Below the pieces are notes generated by a model, which ran no database searches, was not told where the DNA came from, and was given only the letters and a program-made list of their open reading frames with translations. This document shows positions 45,034 through 55,085 of a stretch of DNA of 64,000 bases, one piece after another (position 1 is the stretch's first letter; every line of letters begins with the position of its first letter). A program made the translations under genes and the position numbers. Source of the stretch: Astropecten irregularis (lineage: Eukaryota; Echinodermata; Asteroidea; Paxillosida; Astropectinidae); contig OZ020248.1 in the NCBI GenBank assembly GCA_963971285.1, forward strand, positions 22,279,873 to 22,343,872, read 5' to 3'.

Positions 45034-45968
45034 TTTCGGTGTTTAATATCACAGACCAGACGACTAAATTCAACAGAACTGTATGATAAATGAAAATATG
45101 GCTTTTTTTGATCGTGTTACTCAGCGTTAGCTAACATGAGTTCAATGATTTCAGTGTTACGTGTGGATTTGGGACTTCACAGTTGATGAGAAAATCCCAC
45201 CAAGAATAGAAATTTGCACTTGTAATAGCGCCACCAATAAAAAAAACTGGTATCCACGCCGGTGGTAGCGTACGCAAACGCACACCACATGAGAGAACCC
45301 GCGATGATGATTGCGCAATGTGAATGAAAGAAACACGTTGACCAAAAATCTATTTTTAGTCGACAGTTCAGGTTTATGAAAAATAATAGTTATTATCCAT
45401 TTCGAGTATTCTGTTATCAGGCCGGCTTTTGAAATAAGCGGGTATTACTAGTTAATTTTTAAAAGATTACCAAAGCAATATGCATTAACTGCTTTTTAGG
45501 CAAAACTTAGCCGTATTATGCCTATTTCACTGGGGAAAGTGGGGAAATGTGAAAAAATGGAAAAGGAAATAATGTAATGAATAATTGAATGCTAAATATG
45601 TAAATGAATAAACAAATTACCGATAATGGTTACTTAGGGAGACATTTGCATAAACTAAAATAAACCCTTCTTATTTTCCCTGGGTTCGTGGGAAACCCAG
45701 CTGAACCAAACCCATTGTTTCGTGAATTTAACTTGGTTCCAAACAACACACTTTATTTTGTGCAAGCAGGTAACTTTCTTTAGCTTTATTGCTGGTGATT
45801 CGTGAAATGCGGGGCGGGTCTAATTTCCAGAAAACGGGAACTGGGTGCAGAACGTTGAAATGTCAAATTTGCCATTTTCATGAAATCAAGCCCTAAAGTC
45901 GCAAGTTGGCATAAAGTGGTTGTTCGTTTGATGCCAGTCCATTTGGAAGTTTTAGGGGTATTTTTTTA

Positions 45969-46270
45969 AAGGTAGTATCATACTTTTGAATCATACCGAA
46001 ACAGAAATATACCGTTAAGATTGTTCTGCCTGAAATGTTGTATTTATCCAGAAAAGAGTAAAACAAGTGACCAAAAATATTTTTGTTCTTTTAAAAATAA
46101 AAGAGAAAAGACTTAAGAAATACTGTGGCCTAGCCGTTTTTCACTGCTTTCTCGAAAAGTGGGCACTGTGTGGGACTGCAATTTTCATGGATGACTGTTA
46201 CTGTCTTTCTTGATATGTTTGCCTATGAATCTGTATTTCTTTTACAAAAAGCAAAGTATGATATTGCCTT
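45969..46270 (-). mobile_element. TA-flanked MITE, family 1, eroded right end
   Basis: Reverse orientation. The left TIR AAGGTAGTATCATACTTT is clear, but the right end is degraded (GATATTGCCTT). Confidence 0.8.
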
Positions 46271-47072
46271 CAAGCACAAAATTTGCCGAAATATTTTTGG
46301 CGCCAATGACTGGGTGATGCTGCAGTTACATCCACAACGCTGGTTTATCAAGGACATTGAGCAATTGACCAGTGCCGTATTACCATTATACAATGCGCAA
46401 TCTGATTGGGCAAGGTGCTGAAAAGTTTCCGACATGGCGCGTTAGAATCACTTTGATTGGCTGACTGAACCACGCCACTTTGTCCGCGAAGTGCACCAGG
46501 CAGGCCGGAAGCGTATACGTTCGCTCCGCAGAAAATTTGCAGTCGAAAAATTGCAATAATGTTGTTGTTTTTCCAAGTTACCATAATATCCATCGTTGTA
46601 TAAAACAATGTGAAATAATAATGATAAGCACGCCATTATTCGTGATTCGATTTATTCTGTATTAAACTTATAGGTTTGCAATCCTGAAGAAGTCGTGCCT
46701 GAAAAAAAAAAAACGATCGCGGGACGTATAGGGTGTGTATTGCTATTATGAATTTGGGGACGGCCTTCAATTCTTCGTTTACGACAGGACATTTTTGTCT
46801 ATATTTTTTCCTCAAATCATAAAGCATAAAATATTGGGAAAATAATCAAATCACAGGTGTGATAATTATCAAACAATGAAAAATGTTTAGAAAAACTTAC
46901 ATTGGGAAGTTATTATTTTGCTTGTGCCAGACAAGAATTTTTAAAGAGTACCCTCTTTTTTAAAGAGTACCCAATTTGTCTCTATCAATTTTACTGATAT
47001 TTGTCTGCGTAATGAAAGACTATGGCGGTTTTCAAAACTTTTCATTTACATGTATAACAAAATGGCCAGCGG

Positions 47073-47451
47073 AGTATTACATACTTTGGTTTTTCTCAAA
47101 GAAATGCATATTCATGGGCAAAAATATCAAGAAAGATACAGTAAAAGTCATCTGTGAAATTCCCAGTCCCATACGGTGCCCATAAGAGTGAAAAAAAAAC
47201 GCCCATGGAATTTCTGTAATCTTTTTACAGTCTTGATCTTTTTAAGATAAAATAATATTTTCGGTCATTGCTTTTATTAATTTCTTGATAAATGCAGCAT
47301 TTCAGGTGGAAAGAATAACGGTATGTTTCTACCAGCACCATCTTTTCCCCCTCTACGTTATAGCCTATAACTTACAGATTTGCCTATAAAGGGTAAATCT
47401 GTGAACATTTCTGTTTTGATTTCATTCCAAAGTATGATACAGTAGTACCTT
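47073..47451 (+). mobile_element. TA-flanked MITE, family 1, degraded left end
   Basis: Starts GAGTATTACATACTTTGG and ends GTAGTACCTT before TA, with family internal sequence (CCCATACGGTGCCCA). A SINE pair begins a few bases to the right. Confidence 0.8.
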
Positions 47452-47461
47452 TAATAAGACA

Positions 47462-47660
47462 TTGAAAAGTGAACAAAGAAAAATTTACTGGAGCGGGATT
47501 CGAACCGGCGACCTCCTGAATACCGTACAGGCGCTCTACCAACTGAGCCATCCAGGAGGTCGCCGGTTCGAATCCCGCTCCACTCAATTTTTCTTTGTTC
47601 ACTTTTCAATGACTTTAAATTCAGTCAGTTGCCCTTGTGGTTATTTGATGATTATTTTAA
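47462..47660. mobile_element. Two SINE copies head to head
   Basis: Left copy inverted (GGAGCGGGATTCGAACCGGC to ACTGAGCCATCC), abutting a direct copy that keeps only AGGAGGTCGCCGGTTCGAAT and the 3' body. The result is an inverted pair around the B box. Confidence 0.82.
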
Positions 47661-47973
47661 AAAGAATTAGAGGAGTGCTAAATGGACATAAAGAAACAAA
47701 CAGACACACAATCATTGAGACAAAGCAGGCAGAAGCACATTGCTTGCACGCAACTCGCAAGTTACAAACAAAGCATTCATGAGATTTTCTTTTTATTGCT
47801 TTTTATTTACAACATGACATGGTATGAAGGTGGGTTAGGGTCAACAACAAGCTGGTTTGTGCCTGTAATCATGCGACAAGATGGCAGTCTCATTGGGCTG
47901 TTGGTTATCCTTGCAGGATTAAATTCTGTCAGTGACTAGTTAAACCAAAATCTTGTAGATAGAGCACTATTTG

Positions 47974-48121
47974 CTAATGGGAGACTTTGGAGAACCGGTC
48001 TTCAAGCCAACAGCGCACACGCACGCACACGCAATACAACAACGCGCGCATGCTCGCAATTGCGCAAGCATGGTTTGCGCGTGCGCTGTTGACCCAAGAC
48101 CGACTCTCCAAAAGTCTCCAA
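47974..48121. mobile_element. MITE with GGGAGACTTTGGAGA ends (family 3)
   Basis: TAATGGGAGACTTTGGAG to CTCCAAAAGTCTCCAATTA, with TA at both outer edges. The interior is purine-pyrimidine alternating (CACGCACACGC, GCGCGCATGC). Confidence 0.82.
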
Positions 48122-49300
48122 TTATTTGATTGAAACAGTCACATAGGTTTCACTGATTATCAGCTGAAGTTTGAAACAATTCAAGTGTGGACAAGCCTTA
48201 ATCTATTAATATGTGGGGTTTTTTTGTTTCAGAAGATCATAATTTCACATAAAAACAAAAAACTTGAAATTAAATTTAAAAAAGACAAGTCAAAAATAAA
48301 AATAAGAAATGTCCAGGATAACCTTCCTGCTAATCATGTCTCCACTGCATGTGCCCAACCCACCAATCAGAAACATGCTGACTCTGGATTGGACAGGACA
48401 TACACCAATCAAGGACCACAAACCAACACAGCCAAAACCAACAACGGGTATAAATTGAGGCTGTGCAAGTGTCTTCTTTAGCTTGACAAAGACTAGATGT
48501 CCGCAGCCGAAATAAAAATTAGAAAATAAGACAAAACTTGAAAGGTAGTGTTGAAAGCTTTGTCCAGCAAGAGCACCGGACAGGAACAAGAACCTGAAAT
48601 AAAAGAACAAAAGATAAACTATAAGATTTACAATTGCAAGATAGTGTTTAAAGCACTTGTGGTATAAAGGTCCCCCAAAGACCAACAATATATGTTGCTG
48701 GTTCTTTGTATTAACCACTCGGAGGTGGGGGTATCATCAGGAACCACCTGACTCATTGTTGCCTTCTTTCAAGTGCTTCAACTTACACTAACTAGTCCTG
48801 AAGCAAGATTGACCCCGATCCTGGGAGCCAAACTAAAGAATGTATTGATGGTCCCAGTGAAAAGTACCGGTAAACCAAGGTAAGATTTGCAGAAGATGGA
48901 AGTCAAATGATGGCAAAGAAGTTGACTAGAAAGTCAGACAGTAAGTACTTAAATAAAATGCCTGGATCTATAGTAGGATACCTGCAGAGAGTCAGAGACT
49001 GGAGGTGCTCTTCTTGATGAACTTGATGAGTGCCTCAGTGCTTAGTGCATGATGCTTCTTCAAAGAGCTTGTAGTAGACCAAGTCATGACCCAAAAGATC
49101 AAGGCCACTGGTTTGTAAAGAAAAACCCGTGGAAGAAGAGAATTCCATGGGATGCATTCCTTGCACTAGATGGCTATACTCCACTATGGTACCAGTGGAG
49201 CTAGTGACAGCAAAGACATCAGTGTGGAGGAAGAGGAAAGAGGATTGAAGCAGAATAGGAGGTGTATTAAATGGGACAGTTATAACTTTTTGTAAGCCAC

Positions 49301-49660
49301 TATGTCTGCAGAGGAAACATTACAACAGCTCTCCGGCGATAACCCTACAAGTTCTACTCCGGTTGTGGGGGCTTTAAGCATTTAGCTTCCCCCATTCTGG
49401 CGCGCGGACCCTCAGATATGGTTCGCACAAGCTGAAGCACAATTCGCTACGCAGCAAATCACAAGCAACAAAATACCACCATGTCATTTCTACATTGCAA
49501 CTGGAGGTTGTGCAGGAAGTACGAGATATGCTACTCAACCAGCCGGCTATGAACCGTACACCACCATAAAAGAGCAACTTATCGCGCGCACAACAGCTTC
49601 AGAACAGTGAAGCATACAAATGCTCCTTACACCGGGGAAGGAACCCGATGTGGCACAATG
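49301..49660 (+). pseudogene. Decayed Ty3/Gypsy-type gag relic
   Basis: Starts like a short retrotransposon gag. The typical motif FWRADPQIWFAQAEAQF is followed, after frame changes, by a segment in another frame and then by YTTIKEQLIARTTASEQ. Gag proteins of many animal Ty3/Gypsy elements share this block. A stop codon interrupts it near 49380, there are at least two frameshifts, and no pol or LTR is visible. It is non-functional. Confidence 0.7.
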
Positions 49661-50140
49661 GCCGTCAAGAGGAAAGAAATGAAGGAAGGAAGGAATTGAG
49701 AGAGAGGTGGAGGGAAGGTAGACAAGAAAAGGAGACAAGAAATCAACAGAGCGGAGAGGAAAGAAGGAGAAGATGAGTCAAATAAGGAGAAAGAAGGAAG
49801 TCATGGCCGCCAAGAGGATAGGAGCAACAAGAGGAAGGAAGACATCCACCTGGAGAGAAGCCCCATCTGGGATAATGGCCGCCAAGAAGAGAGGCGAAAC
49901 AAAAAGAATGAGGGAAGAGAAGGGCAGGAAGACGAAACACCCAAAAGAAGGGCGTAACGGGGCAGCGGTGGCCTCCAGGAAGAGAGAAGTAACGAAAGGG
50001 AAGAGGGGGAGAGAAAGGAGGAGGGAAGGAAGATGGGAAGACAAAACACCACAAGAAGAGGTCAACAGAGCAGAGAGGACAGAAGGAGAGAAGGGAGGAT
50101 GTGCGAGACCTACGACAGAGAAGGGGAGGAGATTGCTGCT
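49660..50140 (+). repeat. Purine-rich (GA) low-complexity tract with imperfect minisatellite
   Basis: About 480 bp almost free of pyrimidine runs (GGAAGGAAGGAA, GAGAGAGG, GAAGAGGGGGAGAG). The phrase ATGGCCG(C/T)CAAGAGGA recurs at roughly 100-150 bp spacing. Open frames on both strands here follow from the composition and are not genes. Confidence 0.8.
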
Positions 50141-50249
50141 GAAGAAGCAGCTATTTCTCTGATGGCTTCAGACAATCACATGGAGAGAGAGAAGGCTTTG
50201 GTTTATCTTCACATGCATCATTTGAGATCCGGGTACTTAAATATTATGT

Positions 50250-53189
50250 GACCTATTATTTTAGTAATCTGAGTCTATTTATTATGTAAGAGCAATTTAC
50301 ATTCAGTAATGCAAGTTTGATCAGATAATTTGAGGAGTAATAACATTTTTTTCTGAGATATAATATTATAAAATGCATAAAACTTGTTTCTTCCACAACA
50401 TGAGTAAACAATGCAATGTCACTTAAACTATATATTTCTTTGTGGCTGTAAACAAAAGTTCAAAATGGCAAAGTGCTTTCATTAACAACATTGCATAGCT
50501 CTATGAAATACAACCCAGAAATGATAAATGTAAAATTTTGCTTACAAAATCAAGCAGGTTACACATGACCGGGTAAAAATGGAATTTAAAACTTCTGCTT
50601 GCAACTACTGTACGTACACACTACTTTGTCTAGGGAGTAGGGAATATGATGAGTCAAATCAGTCAATCCGGGCGTTTCACAAAAGTGCGCCACAGTGAGT
50701 TTGCAACGCGTGGGCCAATTTGTCGACAAACTGCGCATCTTTCCACAAAATTAATTCTGCACATTGTGATTGGCCAATGCGTTGAAAACTCATTGTGAAT
50801 CGCCTGTATTGATCCATATGTTGGATAAATGTGGGATATTGACGAATACTGTATTTAAGTTAATCTCAGGAAATTCAAAAGGTACGTCCAAATGGATCAT
50901 TCCACCAAGCTTGGGCTTGCACAATTTGTGACAGGGTTAATGTTTAATTTTTAAACATGTTTTCATGACTTGCCATATGCTCCACTCCACTGTTGATGCT
51001 CACTGCTCAAGTCCACAAGTTGTTGTTGAGGATACCATGATTATCTCTGTAGTTCTGTACACACTGATGGCTTTTCACATGTATCATTCATCAGGATGTT
51101 TCACTGCATGTCATTTATCAATGAATGCTGCATGGTAGCAGTATCACTCTCCTACTGGTTGGCTGTACTGTGTGTCTGTACAGCTTCTGCAATGTAGTGA
51201 AGTTCAATGATAACACTGATGTGTGTTCACTTCATCTCAATAATCTCAATGGATTTTCAGGACTCCTGCATCTTTACCCATGCAGCACAGTTGTGCCTTC
51301 TTCATCGGGATGTCAGTTAGAGCTCTGGATGACAATTCTCAGGAAGTGTTTTTGAAAGACTTCAACAATTCCTTCCAGATTGTACATTTGTAGGTTGACA
51401 TTTCAGCAGTGAGGAGCATTTTGCAATGGCAGAGTGGAGCATTTTCAGCTGTAGTCTCATTACAAATGGCATATATCAGCATAAACTACATTCACGTATA
51501 CTTTATATTCATTTGATTTAATAATTCAAAGTCAAAGATACATCATTGAGTATGGGTCATAACCTGAACCGTCAGCTGAGGTTTGAAGCCCCAGTGACAC
51601 CCTGAAGTTGGGTCATTCCAGGGTTCAGGTGTTAACACCAACTACCTGTTGATAAAGTCTGGTCTTCAGATAAGGACATACTGTACATGTACAACCCCAC
51701 AGTGAATCTTCAGCACAGTAAAAGGGCACTATGGTAAGACTGTAAGTGAAACCAATAGGGTCTCCCAACATGATGTCCTACACATACGCGTAGTTGGTAC
51801 CCTCAATAAAATCTAGCATCTGAAAATGTTGCAGTCTGCCAAATACTGCTAAATCTACAAATTTGATGATTCTGTTAAGTATTTGAAATTTTCTCCGGCA
51901 ATGAAAAGTTACATTTTTTTGGTTTATTGCTTAACCTTAAAGATGGAGAATAACGATTTGTGAAAAAATGAAACAAATACAAATCCTTGTTTATAAGACA
52001 TATAAGAACCTTCTCATAATATTCAATGGGGCTGTTGTTTTTTCATTATTCAGTAATATTGGAAATAAAATTTGATAGTAATTGTCAATTCTTGGGACTA
52101 TTTACCCAAACTGGCCGTGGGTGGCGCTATTTAAATTCATGTCAATGTGTGACGTAGTAGAGGGGATACGGTCCACGAACGAATCCCCTCGGTGCGCGGG
52201 AGTTGTATGGGATTTCCAATGAGTTTTGTGTACATGCGGTTTTTGTATGCTAAAACTGTCCGAATCACTGCCCGAATGATCATTTATATCCGATTGGTAC
52301 ATTGATTCTTCATCGATGCTGTATTCCTACCAAGGACGGTCGCCATATGTATCATTTTCAACCATTTTACTTTCGAAATGATTGGAGTGCATGTATCGCG
52401 TGTGGGAATGTAATATGCAACACACTGTGTATAAATATTCATGAATCCCCTCTTCTACGTCACCAACTTGAGGAAAAGATGAATATTCATGATATGTAAA
52501 TGAACCAAAAACGGGCAAAGTCGAGAGAAAATTTATTATTCTTGGCGAATGTGGAACGGTAAAAGGTGGCTTAAAATTCACATCAAGAAACTTCAAAAAG
52601 TGAGGGTTTATTATATGTTTACCTTAATTGGAGCTAGGTGAACAACATTTTACGTGAACATCTTATTTTTCGAAATCGTTGGAGCCCAGCTTTAATCTAT
52701 GGGATATAACAGATTTTATCTTGCGCTAGATGATTAACAAGTAGCAAATTCTCAATGGTGTGATAGTTTATTCATGTCATTTGTAAAATGCATCATAAGG
52801 TCTCATTAAATTAGTTCTACTCTTCTATACTCATGGTGGTTGAAAGCAGAAGTGAAAAATCCCAAGTTATAAACTAGAATGTTGTTAAACACTAATTGCC
52901 ATATTGATGTGAAAATACTTACCTGATATTTCATTATAATGATACACCCAGAAGTGACATTTCAAATTGGTTACTCATTGGTGGAAAAGAATGGAAGGTT
53001 TCTTTAATACATGTAAACGTCACAGAGTTGAACGCACAGAGATTGCATAGTCATTTGGTTTAACAGATGTCAAGTATTAAGAGCCAAAAGAAAAAGAAAT
53101 TGTGATTCTTGGTACTATAGAAAAGAACCCTTGGTCTTGGTATTGTCACAATGCTGAAATGCCGTGGAAGAAAATCTCCCGTGTACGTA
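50250..53189. other. Unannotated spacer
   Basis: AT-rich DNA with a partly inverted, CpG-containing stretch at about 52.1-52.5 kb that looks like a degraded MITE. A fragment at 50670-50815 has CGGGCGTTTCACA, similar to the end of the 27491 hairpin MITE. No gene supported. Confidence 0.5.
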
Positions 53190-53945
53190 GATGCACTTTC
53201 CGAAGCAAAGAAAGCAGAAAGGAACATTGTAGATTGGTCATTCATACCCTAACATTTGAACTCGTGAATGCATTCTTCCTTCAGGAAAAAGAGGTATACC
53301 CAAGGAAAGGAACTGCTTCTTGTCACAAAGTGCGATAAGCTCGACACTGGACAAATTCAACAAGAAATTGCGTCATACCTTTGGATCTCAGGGTTAGGGG
53401 TCTTGGGGCCTAATTCACACATTCACATCAGAACTCATCAACGCATTCTTCCTTCAGGAAATAGAGGTATACTTAAGGAAAGGAACTGCTTCTTGTCACA
53501 AAGTGTGATAAGTTCAACACTGGACAAATTCAACAAGGAATTGCGTCATACCTTTGGATCTCAGGGTTAGGGGTCTGGGGTCCTAATTCACACCAGAACT
53601 TATCAGAGCGTTCTTCCTTCAGGAAATAGAGGTATACTCAAGGAAAGGAACTGCTTCTTGTCACAAAGTGTGATAAGTTCAACACTGGACAAATTCAACA
53701 AGGAATTGCGTCATACCTTTGGATCTCAGGGTTAGGGGTCTTGGGGCCTAATTCACACATTCACATCAGAACTCATCAACGCATTCTTCCTTCAGGAAAT
53801 AGAGGTATACTCAAGGAAAGGAACTGCTTCTTGTCACAAAGTGCGATCAGTTCCACCCTTGAAAGAATTAACAAAAGGAAGAAAATCCCTCCCATTTTCT
53901 TGCATTTTCGAAGCAAAGAAAGCTGAAAGGAACATTGCTGATTTC
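53190..53945 (+). repeat. Tandem repeat of about 170 bp, four copies, with open frames
   Basis: Copies begin with GAACT(C/T)(A/G)T at 53258, 53431, 53596 and 53769 (periods 173, 165 and 173). Each carries CATTCTTCCTTCAGGAAA and AAGGAACTGCTTCTTGTCAC. The block is bracketed by a direct repeat of about 40 bp (CCGAAGCAAAGAAAGCAGAA near 53199 and a close match near 53915). Two reading frames stay open across much of it, for example LINAFFLQEIEVYSRKGTA and ISSTLDKFNKELRHTFGSQ, and EAKKAERNI is conserved at both flanks. I do not recognise the product. It lies directly upstream of the RAG2-like region. Confidence 0.8.
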
Positions 53946-54034
53946 CGTAATTCTGTCTTCATGGACTGATACATTCTGCATCTGCCAGTGCCCATTTCTT
54001 ACGGTCGTTGTTAACCCGCAACGAAAAAAATGGA

Positions 54035-54480
54035 ATTTTAATCTGCAGGTAAGGATCGCTTAAGGATGCGGAAAGCCAGCTAAAGAAGCTTCTGAAAGAC
54101 TGTCAATGGGTGCCATCCAATGGGTTTCTCAGGATGGCACTCTTCAAGATGATACCACACAAGGTCGTAGAGGACCCTTACATGGGGAGGAGGGAATGGC
54201 ATCGTCAGAGTGAAAGAATCAAACCATCACTTTTTAATACTCATGGATCGCTTGAAAGGCAACAGCAGGTTATTTGCTTGTTATTCATCAACCCCATTTT
54301 TAACACCATCTGGCCAGTTTCTGGAAATAAGGAATTAATCATCCGTATAGATTCACAAGATGTATTTGTTGTCATTGACGTGACTTTTCAAATGAAATGC
54401 CTTTCAAGCAGAAGTTCAAACTGCAGCCATACCACATGACTGAAAGAGCTACTAGAGAGTGTAGACATTCCAGATTTCCT
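54035..54480 (+). other. Unrecognised open-frame segment before the RAG2-like copies
   Basis: The frame holding LKKLLKDCQWVPSNGFLRMA continues to about 54437 (the ATG frame is 54110-54439, 109 aa). A second frame across 54400-54490 is Cys-rich (ECRHSRFPCACECG). There is no clear start, stop or domain. It may be exon material of a mobile element or chance. Confidence 0.3.
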
Positions 54481-54534
54481 TGTGCATGTGAATGTGGAGC
54501 ACAATACACAATCTGAGGGTGGAGGAAAGAGACA

Positions 54535-54791
54535 TACTGTTTATATTTGGGGGTCACATACAGGAAGAACCTCCAATACAGGGACCAACCAAGGACAGCA
54601 ACATAATGTTTCAGATCGACTTAGATACAACATCTGCTTCAGTGACACGTGCAGAGTCAATGTCCAGTCTGACTACAGCTGGTGCATCTCTCCTACGGTT
54701 AGTTGAAGATGTTCTTCTCATAGCTGGTGGCACCACCCAACATTTCAGCACTTACACAAATAGAAATATAGAGGCACCATTCTGTGACATT
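54535..54791 (+). pseudogene. RAG2-like copy A, Kelch part, left of the Harbinger insertion
   Basis: Encodes the blade start ILFIFGGHIQEEPPIQGP, then IMFQIDLDTTSASVTRAESM, the next blade EDVLLIAGGTTQHF and the start of the PHD finger (EAPFCD). The sequence then stops at the Harbinger end. Homology to the sister copies begins near 54540; upstream DNA is unrelated to them, so the copy is 5'-truncated. The gene resumes after the transposon at 61385. Kelch blades followed by a PHD finger is the RAG2 layout. As it stands the copy is broken by a 6.6-kb insertion. Confidence 0.75.
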
Positions 54792-55085
54792 AGCCCTGTC
54801 CGCATTGGACTTAATTTTGTAAGAAGTTTCCGCGAGACACTGTTAACATTCCATTGCGGTAACTCTTACGGGCGTCCGCACTGGATTTATTTTGGCTGAC
54901 GGTAAGTCATAACCTTAGCACCGGTAGTCTCATGAGGGCGTCCTATTGTTGACCTTTGTTACCTGACACCGGATGTTGATGACATTTGCGAGTGCGCTTG
55001 GCGCGAAATCAGTCTTTCGAAACTCTTCCGTTCATAATTTCAGCCTTGTCGACGCGTAATTTCAAAGATTTCAATATAATACACC

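Noticed and set aside
48290-48718. 142-codon open frame on the minus strand, hydrophobic
   Set aside because: Composition-driven; no recognisable family, and surrounded by repeats.
49773-50162. Basic 129-codon open frame and its opposite-strand frames
   Set aside because: Product of the GA-rich minisatellite; frames stay open on both strands because of composition.
52302-52596. Short Cys-containing frame near 52300
   Set aside because: Sits in a partly palindromic repeat; no motif spacing of a real zinc finger.
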